Below are positions 9,191 through 18,733 of a stretch of DNA of 40,941 bases, piece by piece. Position 1 is the stretch's first letter. Every line of letters begins with the position of its first letter. Below the pieces are notes generated by a model. It made no database searches and was not told the DNA's origin. It saw only the letters and a list, made by a program, of their open reading frames with translations. The DNA is from Pseudomonadota bacterium (lineage in GTDB: Bacteria > Pseudomonadota > Alphaproteobacteria > Rhizobiales > Xanthobacteraceae), in contig JAEZMI010000436.1 in the NCBI GenBank assembly GCA_023414975.1, positions 1 through 40,941 on the forward strand. The letters are read 5' to 3'. The translations under genes and the position numbers were made by a program.

Positions 9191-10357
9191 TCACAGCAGC
9201 ACCCCGGCCAGAGCCGCAGCAAGCATGAGGCCGTCATGCGCCGCGAGTTGCAGGCGGGAGGGCGCGCCTGCCGCATACAGCATCAGCGTGGCGCCGCAAA
9301 GCGCGAGCGACCAGCCCGCCCCGACGCACAGGAACGCCGCGCCGATGCTGACCGCCTCGGGAGCCGCATGCACCAGCACGGCTCCGCCCACGCCAAGAAC
9401 GAGGCCGCCGAAGGCAAGGGCTCGCGCGCCCAGCCGCGCGGCGAGCACCCCGCCCGCGAGCGCCGGCGCATACATCGCCACCACATGCCAGGCGACGACG
9501 CCCGACACGACAGGTACGCCGACGCCGCAGCCGACGAGCGCAAGCGGAGCGCCCGCCATGGCGGAGGTCATCGCGCTCCACGCGAGTGCGCCGGCCAGGG
9601 TCGGGGTGAGCAGGCGCCCCCACGGCAGAGGAAGAGGGCGGGAGGTGTTCGCAGCCGCCTCGGCCGTGAATTCGGCATGCGAGAACCGGGCCTCCGGCAG
9701 CAATACCGCGAAGGCGAGCGCCGCGAGCTGGGCCAGCGCGGCCAGGATCAACGTGCCGGCGAAGCTATAGGGGATGAAGAGAGCTTCCGCCTGTTGCGCC
9801 AGCAGCGGCCCGGCGAGGCCGGCCAGCGCGCCGGCGCCGATCAGCCGCGCCACCGCGTCCGCCCGGCCGGACGCCTCCGCGCCGAAGGCGGCGGCGTGAC
9901 GGTAGAACACGCCAAACCCTTGCGCCGCGCCGAGCCAGAAGGCCCCGATGACCAGCAGGGGAAAAGCCGCCACGGTGACCGCATATGCGCAGATCAACCC
10001 GCCGGCGACGCCGAGGCTTGCGCCGAGCGCGAAGCCGGCGCGGCGTCCGAAGCTGTCCAGCAGCAGGATGGCGGGCAGACTTGCGAACGCTGCGCCGGCG
10101 AAGAAGGCGCCGAGCGGCAATCCGGCGGCGGGAATCACCCCCATGACCGTTCTTTCCGCTGCGAGCATGGCGCCGGCGAGCGGCAACGCGCCGAGCGTCA
10201 GGGCCTGCGCGAGAACCACGAGAGCAAAGCCCGCGGCGAGCGGAATGCCGCCCGCGGAGCGGCGCAGCATCAGCGGCGCGCCCTCCGGGCAGGCGCAGGC
10301 AAGCCGGCCGGCACGCGGACCTTCTCTCTCATTGCCGAAAAGCTCGCCGACACTCAT
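9191..10357 (-). CDS. ccoA: MFS copper importer of the CcoA/CalT type, last gene of the cco block
   Basis: A 388-residue protein with about 12 hydrophobic segments. Two motifs stand out: M263-T-S-A-M267 in the seventh membrane segment and H291-V-V-A-M295 in the eighth. Rhodobacter capsulatus CcoA, the copper importer needed for cbb3 assembly, is known for essential MxxxM and HxxxM motifs separated, as I recall, by the same 28 residues. The gene overlaps ccoS by four bases (ATGA), tying it to copper delivery for the oxidase. An in-frame ATG at 10270 (MLRRSAGG) would drop a 29-residue N-terminal extension holding a Cys-x-Cys (CACPEG). A non-copper MFS function remains possible, but the motifs plus location argue for copper uptake. 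Confidence 0.75.
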   Translation of the reverse strand: MSVGELFGNEREGPRAGRLACACPEGAPLMLRRSAGGIPLAAGFALVVLAQALTLGALPLAGAMLAAERTVMGVIPAAGLPLGAFFAGAAFASLPAILLLDSFGRRAGFALGASLGVAGGLICAYAVTVAAFPLLVIGAFWLGAAQGFGVFYRHAAAFGAEASGRADAVARLIGAGALAGLAGPLLAQQAEALFIPYSFAGTLILAALAQLAALAFAVLLPEARFSHAEFTAEAAANTSRPLPLPWGRLLTPTLAGALAWSAMTSAMAGAPLALVGCGVGVPVVSGVVAWHVVAMYAPALAGGVLAARLGARALAFGGLVLGVGGAVLVHAAPEAVSIGAAFLCVGAGWSLALCGATLMLYAAGAPSRLQLAAHDGLMLAAALAGVLL

Positions 10358-10533
10358 GGCCGCCGCCTATTCCGGGCCGCTGGGGCAGCGGAAAGGTCGT
10401 CGTCGTTCAGCACCCGCAGCGCCGCGCCATCGAGATCGTCGTACTGGCCGGCCCGCAGGGACCACATGAAGGCGAGGAGACCGAGCAAGCCGAGACCGAG
10501 GGCTGCCGGCACGAGATAGAGCAGGATGGTCAT
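10354..10533 (-). CDS. ccoS: cbb3 oxidase assembly protein CcoS
   Basis: A 59-residue single-span membrane protein needed to insert cofactors (haem b and CuB) into CcoN. It has one hydrophobic segment at about residues 3-25, followed by the CcoS hallmark of an aromatic/basic edge and acidic stretch (FMWSLRAGQYDDLDG, then RVLNDDD). It ends in a basic tail. The ATG at 10533 overlaps the stop of ccoI (ATGA), and the TGA at 10354-10356 overlaps the start of the MFS gene. Position, length and motif agree with FixS/CcoS. Confidence 0.92.
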   Translation of the reverse strand: MTILLYLVPAALGLGLLGLLAFMWSLRAGQYDDLDGAALRVLNDDDLSAAPAARNRRRP

Positions 10534-12821
10534 GTAGCCCTCGTGGCGACAGGCGGCGCGGCCGCCGTGCTGCGGGCGCGTAGCGCGTTCAACGTGACGA
10601 TCACCGAGGAGCCGGACATGGCGAGCGCGGCGATAAGCGGCGTCACCAGCCCGGAAATGGCAAGCGGCACGGCAATGAGATTGTAGAGCACAGCGATCAT
10701 GAGGTTCTGGCGCATGAGCCGGCGCGCCTTGGCGGCAATGGCGAGCGCCGCCTCCACGGGGTCCAGTCGGTCACCGAGGAACACGGCGTCGGCCTGGGCG
10801 CGGGTCACATCGGCTGCGGTGATTGGCGAGAGAGAGACATGCGCGGTGGCAAGCGAGGGGGCGTCGTTAATGCCGTCGCCTACCATCAGCACCCGGTGTT
10901 TCCCCTCGCCAGCGAGGCTGTCCAGCACGGCGATCTTGTCGGCCGGTCGAGCTTGCGCCCACCAGTCGGTCATGCCGAGCTCTTCCGCCACCAGCGCGAC
11001 CGCTTCCCGGCGATCGCCCGAGACAAGCACCACACGCGCGCCGTCTTCCGCAGCACCCGCGCCGATCTTAAGCCGGCTTATCACCGCCCTTGCATCCGGC
11101 CTCAGCGTCTGACGGATTTCCAGAACAGCAGCATCGTCGCCGAGGCGCACGGCCACCAGCGACGCGTCCGGCGCGTGCGACCTGCCCTCGGGACAGCCGC
11201 AAAACGCGAGACTGCCAAGCCGCGCCACGCGACCATCGATCGTGGCCTCGATCCCCAGACCCGTGACTTCATGAGCGTCCGCCACCGGCACGGCGTCGGA
11301 ACACTGCGCCGCGATGGCGCGGGCGAGCGGATGAGTGCTGGCAACCGCCAACCGCGCCGCCGCCGCCATCAACTGCGGTGGGATGCTCGCGGCGTTGGCC
11401 GCCGCCGGCTCCGGAAGCGTCAGCGTGCCCGTCTTGTCGAAAGCGATGGTGTCGACCTCGGCCAGCCGCTCAAGGGCGTCGCCGGCGTTCAGCAGGATCC
11501 CGTTGCGCATGAGCGTGCCAGCGGCGACCACCTGAACGGCGGGAACCGCCAGCGCCAGCGCGCAGGGGCAGGTGATGATGAGCACGGCAACGGCGATCAG
11601 CACCGCCTCATGCAGGGATGCGCCGGCAACCAGCCAGCCGACCAGAGAGAGCGCCGCGGTGGCGTGAACCACCGGCGCATAGAGCCGCGCGGCGCGATCG
11701 GCGAGCCGCACATAGCGCCCGCGCGCGGTCGCCGCCTTGTCGAGCAGCCGCTCGATTTCCTCAAGGAATGTGTCCTCGCCCGCCGCCGTGGTGCGCAGGC
11801 GCAATGCGCCGTCATGCACGAGACTGCCGGCATGGACCATCGCACCCGCCTCGACCGCACGCGGCAAGGTCTCGCCGGTGACGAGGCTTTCATCCAGCGC
11901 CGCGCGACCCGAAACGACGATCCCGTCGACTGGCGCGCGCTCGCCCGCGCTCACCATCACCTCGTCCCCCGGCGTCAAGGCGGCGGCAGGAACCGTGACG
12001 AGGCTTCCATCAGGGGTGAAGCGCCGCGCGCTCACGGCCTTCAGCGCCGCCAGATTGCCCGCCTCGGCGCGCGTCTTGCGGCGCATGGCATGGTCGAAAT
12101 AACGACCGGTGAGCAGGAAGAAAAGCAGCATCACCGCCGAGTCGAAATAGGCGTGCTCGGCATGATGCAGCGTCTCGAACACGGAGACGCCCAGCGCCAG
12201 CATCACACCGAGCGTGATCGGCACGTCCATATTGAGCGTGCGCGATTTCAGGGCCCGCAGCGCGCTCTGGAAAAAGGGTTGCCCGGCATAGGCGCACGCC
12301 GGCAGCGCGATAAGCGCGGAAAGCCAGTGGAAGAGGTCCCGCGTCTCCGGCGTGATATCCGTCGCGTTGCCCGACCAGACGGAGACCGAGAGCAGCATGA
12401 TGTTCATCGCCGCGAAGCCCGCCACCGCGAGGCAGCGTAGCAAATGGCGCGCATTGGCGTGCTCTATCGCCTCCAGCCTGTCCGCCTCGAAGGGATAGGC
12501 GCGGTAGCCGATCCTCGCCAGAGCATCCAGCACGGCTTCAGGCCGCGCCTCCTCGCCTTTGCGCCAACTAACGGCAAGGCGATGAGCCGTATAGTTCAGC
12601 CGGGCGAGACTGACGCCGGGAAGAGCTTCGCTCGCATCCTCGATCTCGTCGATGCAGGCCGCGCAGTCGATACCCTCGACCGCGAAGGCCATCTCGACGC
12701 CACCGCCGGGCCGCTCGCGGAGGAACAGCGAATAATCCCGCGTTGCTTCGCGCGCCGCCCGTCCCGCCGGCCCCGGCGCGGGCTGGAGGGCGCGCGGAAA
12801 GGCAATGACCTCGGCATCCAT
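10530..12821 (-). CDS. ccoI: Copper-translocating P1B-type ATPase CcoI (FixI)
   Basis: A 763-residue heavy-metal ATPase that exports Cu(I) across the inner membrane for cbb3 assembly, distinct from the detoxifying CopA. Visible parts in order are an N-terminal HMA domain with DCAAC near residue 55, membrane helices, the actuator motif (SLVTGE), the transport CPC motif near residue 418 (TCPCALALAVP), the phosphorylation motif DKTGTLT near 460, and the hinge motif GDGINDAPSLA. It sits between ccoH (9-base gap) and ccoS (ATGA overlap), the standard fixGHIS order. Start at ATG 12821 (MDAEVIAFP) with GGGGGC upstream. Confidence 0.95.
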   Translation of the reverse strand: MDAEVIAFPRALQPAPGPAGRAAREATRDYSLFLRERPGGGVEMAFAVEGIDCAACIDEIEDASEALPGVSLARLNYTAHRLAVSWRKGEEARPEAVLDALARIGYRAYPFEADRLEAIEHANARHLLRCLAVAGFAAMNIMLLSVSVWSGNATDITPETRDLFHWLSALIALPACAYAGQPFFQSALRALKSRTLNMDVPITLGVMLALGVSVFETLHHAEHAYFDSAVMLLFFLLTGRYFDHAMRRKTRAEAGNLAALKAVSARRFTPDGSLVTVPAAALTPGDEVMVSAGERAPVDGIVVSGRAALDESLVTGETLPRAVEAGAMVHAGSLVHDGALRLRTTAAGEDTFLEEIERLLDKAATARGRYVRLADRAARLYAPVVHATAALSLVGWLVAGASLHEAVLIAVAVLIITCPCALALAVPAVQVVAAGTLMRNGILLNAGDALERLAEVDTIAFDKTGTLTLPEPAAANAASIPPQLMAAAARLAVASTHPLARAIAAQCSDAVPVADAHEVTGLGIEATIDGRVARLGSLAFCGCPEGRSHAPDASLVAVRLGDDAAVLEIRQTLRPDARAVISRLKIGAGAAEDGARVVLVSGDRREAVALVAEELGMTDWWAQARPADKIAVLDSLAGEGKHRVLMVGDGINDAPSLATAHVSLSPITAADVTRAQADAVFLGDRLDPVEAALAIAAKARRLMRQNLMIAVLYNLIAVPLAISGLVTPLIAALAMSGSSVIVTLNALRARSTAAAPPVATRAT

Positions 12822-12830
12822 CGCTGCCCC

Positions 12831-13325
12831 CTACTTCACATAGACCCGGTTCATCGAGCGGTAGAGGCGCTGCCCGTCACGGGAGAAGTCGATCACCATC
12901 TCCCACTGGCCGGCCGGGATCTCGCCGCGCGCGCTCCAAAGGCCGTCCGAGATTTTTTCCGGCGCCAGCGCGATGTCGAGCTTGCGATTTGTGGGGTGAT
13001 GCAGCTCCACGGCCAGATCGATTCCGGCGGGCGGCAACCCGCCGGCGTCGCGCGCGCTTACGATGACGCGGGTCGGTTCGACATGGGCATCGACCTGCCA
13101 CTGACGGGCGGCCTGCGCCGCGGCGGCCTCGCTCTCCTGGCGGAATTCAAGACCCGCCTTGTAGGAACTCTCCGTCTCCACTCCCCCGAAACTCGTCACC
13201 GCCGCGCGCACGAGAAAGAAATTGGCGGCGAAGACGATCCCGAAGAAACCGAGAAAGCAGGCGAGCACGGTGCGCCCGGCAAGGGGTCGGCCCGACGTGG
13301 CGGGTTCGCTGGCGTCATAAACCAT
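12831..13325 (-). CDS. ccoH: cbb3 oxidase accessory protein CcoH (FixH)
   Basis: A 164-residue bitopic membrane protein needed for stable cbb3 assembly. One membrane segment lies at about residues 20-42 (LACFLGFFGIVFAANFFLV), followed by the FixH-type periplasmic domain with SSYKAGLEF and the C-terminal beta-rich part ending GQRLYRSMNRVYVK. A GAGGAG ribosome binding site lies about 7 bases before the ATG at 13325. It is the second gene of ccoGHIS, 11 bases after ccoG. Confidence 0.92.
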   Translation of the reverse strand: MVYDASEPATSGRPLAGRTVLACFLGFFGIVFAANFFLVRAAVTSFGGVETESSYKAGLEFRQESEAAAAQAARQWQVDAHVEPTRVIVSARDAGGLPPAGIDLAVELHHPTNRKLDIALAPEKISDGLWSARGEIPAGQWEMVIDFSRDGQRLYRSMNRVYVK

Positions 13326-13336
13326 GGCGGTTCTCC

Positions 13337-14812
13337 TCAGGGGCCCTTGAAGTGGTCCGGAGCGCGACTGACCTGGCCGCCGGCCACATCGGTGACGGCG
13401 AACTCGGCAGGAAGCGAGGCATTGGGCGGCAGCTTGGCTTGGGTGGAGACCAGCACGCGCAGTTCGTAGGTCTGGTCGGGTCCTACCTCGATCACGGGCG
13501 ACCCATTGACGAGCGTGCTCACTCCGCCCGCAACGTCCAGCCGCGCCTCCGGCACGCCGCTCACGGAAAGGGCGAACCGGCGCGGCATGTTCTGCTTGTT
13601 GACGATGCGCATCGTGTAGGCGTTGCGGATCGCCCCGTCGGAGAGCTGCACGAAGAGCGGGTTGCGGTCATGCAGCACGGAGACGCCTTCGGTGCTCCGC
13701 GCGGCGAGGGTGTAAAGCATGATGGCGCCGACGCCGATGATCAGCGCGGCATAGAGCAGGGTGCGGGCGCGCAGGATCTTCGTCACCGGCGCCAGCCCCT
13801 TGATGCGGCGCTGCACGTTCATCTCGGTGTCGTAGGCGATGAGCGCCGTAGGGCGGCCGATCTTCTTCATCACCGCGTCGCAGGCGTCGATGCACAGGCC
13901 GCACTGGATGCAGGCGAGCTGGCTGCCGAGGCGAATGTCGACGCCCGTCGGGCAGGCGGAGACACATTGCCGGCAGTCGATGCAGTCGCCGGCCGGCAGG
14001 CCTTCGCGCTTCAGCGCCTCCGTCTTCTTGAAGGAGCCTCGCGGCTCTCCCCGGTCATAGCGGTAGGTGACGTTGAGTGCGTACTCGTCGGTCAACGCCG
14101 CCTGGATGCGCGGCCAAGGGCACATATAGGTGCACACCTGTTCGCGCAGGTGTCCCGCCAGCAGATAGGTTGTGAAGGTAAGGATGCCGATCCACAGATA
14201 GGCGACGGCCGGCCCCTCCCCTTTGAGCAGTTGCAGGGCGAGCGCTGGCGCATCGGCGAAATAGAGCACCCAGGCACCACCGGTCCACCAGGCGACCATC
14301 AGCCAGAGGACATGCTTGGAAACCGCCTCGAAGGCGCGCTGGGCGTGCGAGGCGTGCTTGAGCTTCTCGCGGCGCTGGCGGGGATCGCCCTCCACCATGC
14401 GTTCGATGGCCTGGAACAGATCGGTCCACACCGTCTGCGGACAGAGATAGCCGCACCAGAGCCGACCGGCGACGGCGTTCATGAGGAACAGTGCCAGGGC
14501 GGCCAGGATCAGCAGGCCGGTCAGGTAATAGATTTCCTGCGGCCAGATCTCGATGAAGAAGAAATAGAAGCGGCCATTCACAAGATCGACCAGCACCGCC
14601 TGCGAGGGAGCGTTCGGGCCGCGGTCCCAGCGCAGGAAGGGCAGCAGATAGTAGATGCCGAGCGTGATGACGAGCAGCGTCCACTTGATGCGGCGGAAGG
14701 TGCCGCGCACCGCGATCGGGTAGATCTTGCGCCGCGACTCGTAGAGCGGGCCTTCGATCTCGGTTTCGACGGCTTCGGGTTTGGTGGCCACGTTCATGTT
14801 CATCCCCGGCAC
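13337..14812 (-). CDS. ccoG: Cytochrome c oxidase accessory protein CcoG (FixG, RdxA)
   Basis: A 491-residue membrane ferredoxin-like protein thought to reduce or handle copper for cbb3 biogenesis. After membrane segments near residues 35-55, 85-110, 155-185 and 195-215 come two ferredoxin 4Fe-4S motifs (CIDCRQCVSACPTG and CIQCGLCIDACD), then a further membrane segment (TLLYAALIIGVGAIMLYTLA) and an immunoglobulin-like FixG C-terminal domain. The first possible start is GTG at 14812 with AAGAAG about 8 bases upstream; an ATG at 14803 (MNMNVATK) is equally plausible. It opens the ccoGHIS unit, 170 bases after ccoP. Confidence 0.94.
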   Translation of the reverse strand: MPGMNMNVATKPEAVETEIEGPLYESRRKIYPIAVRGTFRRIKWTLLVITLGIYYLLPFLRWDRGPNAPSQAVLVDLVNGRFYFFFIEIWPQEIYYLTGLLILAALALFLMNAVAGRLWCGYLCPQTVWTDLFQAIERMVEGDPRQRREKLKHASHAQRAFEAVSKHVLWLMVAWWTGGAWVLYFADAPALALQLLKGEGPAVAYLWIGILTFTTYLLAGHLREQVCTYMCPWPRIQAALTDEYALNVTYRYDRGEPRGSFKKTEALKREGLPAGDCIDCRQCVSACPTGVDIRLGSQLACIQCGLCIDACDAVMKKIGRPTALIAYDTEMNVQRRIKGLAPVTKILRARTLLYAALIIGVGAIMLYTLAARSTEGVSVLHDRNPLFVQLSDGAIRNAYTMRIVNKQNMPRRFALSVSGVPEARLDVAGGVSTLVNGSPVIEVGPDQTYELRVLVSTQAKLPPNASLPAEFAVTDVAGGQVSRAPDHFKGP

Positions 14813-14926
14813 GGCAACAGCTTCTTTTAGAGGTTTGAAACTGCGGCTTTGATCCGGGCGATGACGGGCGGAAAAATGCTTATGCGACCACGTATCACGG
14901 GCTGGCGACGAGCGCCGGAACAGGCG

Positions 14927-14949
14927 ATGGCCGGGACACGCCCGGCCAT
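14927..14949 (-). terminator. Perfect GC-rich hairpin between ccoP and ccoG
   Basis: ATGGCCGGG (14927-14935) and CCCGGCCAT (14941-14949) form a perfect 9-bp stem with a 5-base loop (ACACG), 34 bases past the ccoP stop on the minus strand. No T run follows. It could end part of the ccoNOQP transcripts, protect their 3' ends, or attenuate ccoGHIS, giving more oxidase than assembly factors. The rest of the 170-base gap shows no convincing ORF and no good second Fnr box. Confidence 0.45.
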
Positions 14950-14982
14950 GATGCCGTCAGGATCCTCGCGACAAAATTCGCA

Positions 14983-15867
14983 TCAACGCCCCCCGCCGAG
15001 CGAATGGACGTAGACGGTGAGCGCCTTGATGGTCGTCGGGTCGAGGCGGCTGCCCCAGGCCGGCATGATGCCGGCACGGCCATTGGTCAGCGTGGCGATG
15101 ATCGTGTTGCGGTCGGATCCATAGAGCCAGATGCCGTCGGTGAGGTTCGGCGCGCCGAGCTCGATGTTGCCCTTGCCATCATCGCCATGGCAGACCGCGC
15201 AGTTCGCTTCGAACACCTCTTTGCCCTTGGTGAGATCGGGAGCGACCCCCGCCGGCACCGGCAGGCCGCTGAGCGAGCGTACGTAATCGGCGACCGCAGC
15301 GATCTCCGGCCGCTGCAGGATGCCGTCGCGACCGAAGGCCGGCATGTCGCCGACATGCGCGTCCGGATCGCTGGAGCGGACGCCGTGCAGGATCGTCTGC
15401 TGAATCTGCTCGAGAGACCCGCCCCACACCCAATCGTCGTCGTTCAGGTTCGGGTAACCCGTGGCACCGCCGCCGCCCGCGCCATGGCACGGCGCGCAGT
15501 TGTCGCCGAACGCCGCCCGGCCCTGGGCCCGCGCGAAGGCGAGCAGCTCCGGCGTCGATTCAATCTGCTCCAGCGAGGCCGCCTGCAGCTTGTCGGCGAA
15601 GGCGGCACGCTGAGACCGCAGATCGGCCAGCTCGACCTGTACGGCGTTGCGGGACTTCCAGCCGAGCGCGCCGCTCGTGTAGGAACTGACCAGCGGCCAG
15701 GCCGGGAAAACAACCCAATAGGCCACCGCCCACACAATGGTGGCGTAGAAGATCCACAGCCACCAGCGCGGCAGCGGGTTGTTCAGTTCGCGAATGCCGT
15801 CCCATTCGTGGCCGGTCGTCGAGACGCCACTGACAGCGTCCACATCGGGCTTGTGAATATCGGCCAT
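14983..15867 (-). CDS. ccoP: cbb3 oxidase subunit III, dihaem cytochrome c (CcoP/FixP)
   Basis: A 294-residue membrane-anchored dihaem cytochrome c that passes electrons towards CcoO/CcoN. The N-terminal part has the membrane anchor at about residues 35-58 (WWLWIFYATIVWAVAYWVVF). Two haem-c motifs follow: CAPCH near residue 128 and CAVCH near 220. Methionine ligands are available in GDMPAFGR and AGIMPAWG. The ATG at 15867 has GAGGA 8 bases upstream and lies 4 bases after the ccoQ stop. Length and order (N-O-Q-P) are canonical. Confidence 0.96.
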   Translation of the reverse strand: MADIHKPDVDAVSGVSTTGHEWDGIRELNNPLPRWWLWIFYATIVWAVAYWVVFPAWPLVSSYTSGALGWKSRNAVQVELADLRSQRAAFADKLQAASLEQIESTPELLAFARAQGRAAFGDNCAPCHGAGGGGATGYPNLNDDDWVWGGSLEQIQQTILHGVRSSDPDAHVGDMPAFGRDGILQRPEIAAVADYVRSLSGLPVPAGVAPDLTKGKEVFEANCAVCHGDDGKGNIELGAPNLTDGIWLYGSDRNTIIATLTNGRAGIMPAWGSRLDPTTIKALTVYVHSLGGGR

Positions 15868-15871
15868 GATC

Positions 15872-16027
15872 TCAGTCCTCGCTCAGAGGAAGACGGGCGG
15901 CGTGGTCGAACTGCGCCTTGCGCGAGGGCGAGAGCGCGTAGACCAGCACGCAGAGGAAAATGCCCACGAAGTAGAGGAGCCCCCAGGTCTGGGCGAACTC
16001 GGCGAGGGCGCGATAGGTCTCGTTCAT
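15872..16027 (-). CDS. ccoQ: cbb3 oxidase subunit IV (CcoQ/FixQ)
   Basis: A 51-residue small membrane subunit that stabilises the interaction of CcoP with the CcoNO core. One hydrophobic segment at about residues 13-34 (TWGLLYFVGIFLCVLVYAL) is followed by the CcoQ-type basic stretch SPSRKAQFDHAARLPLSED. Two in-frame ATGs exist. The one at 16027 (MNETYR) is 9 bases after GAGG; the one at 16033 (MDMNETYR) is only about 3 bases after it, so the shorter form is preferred. It lies between ccoO and ccoP with gaps of only a few bases. Confidence 0.9.
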   Translation of the reverse strand: MNETYRALAEFAQTWGLLYFVGIFLCVLVYALSPSRKAQFDHAARLPLSED

Positions 16028-16038
16028 GTCCATTTCCC

Positions 16039-16797
<759 letters not shown>

Positions 16798-16807
16798 TTT
16801 TCTGTCC

Positions 16808-18484
16808 TCACTCAGCCGGCACGAGGGACGGGGTCCGCACGCCGCTATCGGCTTCGGCGGTGCCGGGCTGGCGGATGGTCATGAAGATGTTGAAGGCCAT
16901 CAGCAGGGCGCCGATCAGGAACAGCACGCCGCCCACCGCGCGGATGATGTAGAAGGGGTGCATCGCCTCGACGGTCTCGATGAACGAGTATTCCAGGAAG
17001 CCGAGCGAGGTGTAGGCGCGCCACATGAGGCCCTGCAGGATGCCCGCCACCCACATGGACGAGATGTAAAAGACGATGCCGATCGTGGAGATCCAGAAGT
17101 GCCAGTTTACGAGGCGCAGCGAGTAGAGCTCGCGCTTCTGCCAGAGCCACGGCACCAGGCAGTACACCGCCCCGAAGGAGATGTAAGCGACCCAACCCAG
17201 CGCCCCGGAATGCACATGACCGATGGTCCAATCGGTGTAGTGGGACAGCGAGTTGACCGCCTTGACCGACATCATCGGGCCTTCGAAGGTCGACATGCCA
17301 TAGAACGCGACCGACACGACCATCATGCGCAGCACCGGATCGGTGCGCAGCTTGTCCCAGGCGCCAGAGAGCGTCATCAAACCGTTGATCATGCCGCCCC
17401 AGGACGGCATCCAGAGCATGATCGAGAAGGTCATGCCCAGCGTCTGCGCCCAGTCCGGCAGGGCGGTGTAGTGCAGGTGGTGCGGACCCGCCCAGATGTA
17501 GAGGAAGATCAGCGCCCAGAAATGGATGATCGAGAGCCGGTAGGAGTAAACCGGCCGGTTGGCGCGCTTCGGGATGAAGTAATACATGATGGCGAGGAAG
17601 CCGGCGGTCAGGAAAAAGCCTACAGCGTTATGGCCGTACCACCACTGCACCATCGCATCCTGCACGCCTGCCCAGACGATGTAGGACTTCGGCGAGAAGA
17701 CGGAGATCGGGATCGTCGCGTTGTTGCCGAGATGCAGCACGGCGATGGTGACGATGAAGGCGAGGTAAAACCAGTTCGCCACATAGATGTGCGGCTCCTG
17801 CCGGCGCCACAGCGTGACCAGGAACACCAGCAGATAGGTGACCCACACGACCGTCAGCCACAGGTCGGCATACCATTCTGGCTCGGCGTACTCCTTGCCC
17901 TGGGTGACGCCGAGGAGATAGCCCGTGCCGGCGATGACGATGAAGAAGTTGTAGCCGAGAACGACGAACCACGGCGCGAGATAGCCGGCGAGACGGGCGC
18001 GCGAGGTACGCTGCACCACGTAGAAGGACGTCGCCAGCAGCACGTTGCCGCCGAAGGCGAAGATCACCGCGGAGGTGTGCAGGGGGCGAAGCCGGCCGAA
18101 GGCGGTCCAGGGTAGGTCGAAGTTCAGCGCCGGGAAGGCGAGCTGAAAGGCGATGATCACGCCGACCAGAAAGCCCGCAATGCCCCAGAACACCGCCGCG
18201 ATCGTGGCGAACTTGATCGGGCCCATGTTGTAGTTGGGCTTGCCGTCGACGGTCAGCGGCGGGAGCGCGGCCGGGCGATCCATGTAGCGGTTGAGGATGA
18301 CGAACACCGTCGCGAGGCTCGCGAAGGCCGAGAGATAGGCGTGGAAGGCATAGGCGCTGTCCTGTGCCTTGGCCGCGACGCTGATGCTCGACAGGGCGAG
18401 AAGGGCGAAGACCACGGCGAGCCCTCCCTCGCCGAATGTCATACTTTTCGTTGCGCCCCCGGCGACGCTGCTTTGCTGCGACAT
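16808..18484 (-). CDS. ccoN: cbb3 oxidase catalytic subunit I (CcoN/FixN)
   Basis: The 558-residue catalytic haem-copper subunit carries the low-spin haem b and the haem b3-CuB oxygen-reduction site, and pumps protons with high oxygen affinity. It is highly hydrophobic with about 12 membrane helices. Histidine-rich helix regions typical of the family are visible, for example [26 protein letters not shown] and [18 protein letters not shown]. The frame is open to 18502, but the ATG at 18484 ([10 protein letters not shown]) has GAGGAGGG 4-6 bases upstream and is the clear start. An Fnr/FixK box is centred about 117 bases upstream. Confidence 0.97.
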   Translation of the reverse strand: MSQQSSVAGGATKSMTFGEGGLAVVFALLALSSISVAAKAQDSAYAFHAYLSAFASLATVFVILNRYMDRPAALPPLTVDGKPNYNMGPIKFATIAAVFWGIAGFLVGVIIAFQLAFPALNFDLPWTAFGRLRPLHTSAVIFAFGGNVLLATSFYVVQRTSRARLAGYLAPWFVVLGYNFFIVIAGTGYLLGVTQGKEYAEPEWYADLWLTVVWVTYLLVFLVTLWRRQEPHIYVANWFYLAFIVTIAVLHLGNNATIPISVFSPKSYIVWAGVQDAMVQWWYGHNAVGFFLTAGFLAIMYYFIPKRANRPVYSYRLSIIHFWALIFLYIWAGPHHLHYTALPDWAQTLGMTFSIMLWMPSWGGMINGLMTLSGAWDKLRTDPVLRMMVVSVAFYGMSTFEGPMMSVKAVNSLSHYTDWTIGHVHSGALGWVAYISFGAVYCLVPWLWQKRELYSLRLVNWHFWISTIGIVFYISSMWVAGILQGLMWRAYTSLGFLEYSFIETVEAMHPFYIIRAVGGVLFLIGALLMAFNIFMTIRQPGTAEADSGVRTPSLVPAE

Positions 18485-18594
18485 GCAACCCTCCTCGTCC
18501 ACCCGCTCTGGTGAGGCTTCGCCCGACCAATCTGGACCTGGAACGACTCCAATTTTTCCGGGAGGAGCTTTCGCGCTGTGGCCGCCGCGGGGCC

Positions 18595-18608
18595 TTGATG
18601 CAGGTCAA
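18595..18608 (-). promoter_or_regulatory. Fnr/FixK-type anaerobox upstream of ccoNOQP
   Basis: Read on the minus strand the site is TTGAC-CTGC-ATCAA, matching the Fnr/FixK consensus TTGAT-N4-ATCAA at 9 of 10 arm positions. Its centre is 117 bases before the ccoN ATG. For a class II site the transcript would start near 18560, leaving a leader of about 75 bases. Such boxes govern cco/fixN operons in many alphaproteobacteria, so oxygen-limited activation is expected. Confidence 0.75.
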
Positions 18609-18733
18609 GGCTAGGTGTCTTCACGGACGTGCGAGCCGTGCCACGCAAGCGACGCCGTTGCTCACGTCAATCCTCACGCCCAAGCCTCACGCCCTTGCCC
18701 CCGCGGTCCCCGCGCGTCTAAGAGGTTCAAGGC

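Noticed and set aside
14845..14865. Possible Fnr half-site TTGATCCGGGCGAT upstream of ccoG
   Set aside because: Only the first half matches; the second half fits the consensus at about 2 of 5 positions, so it is not called a box.
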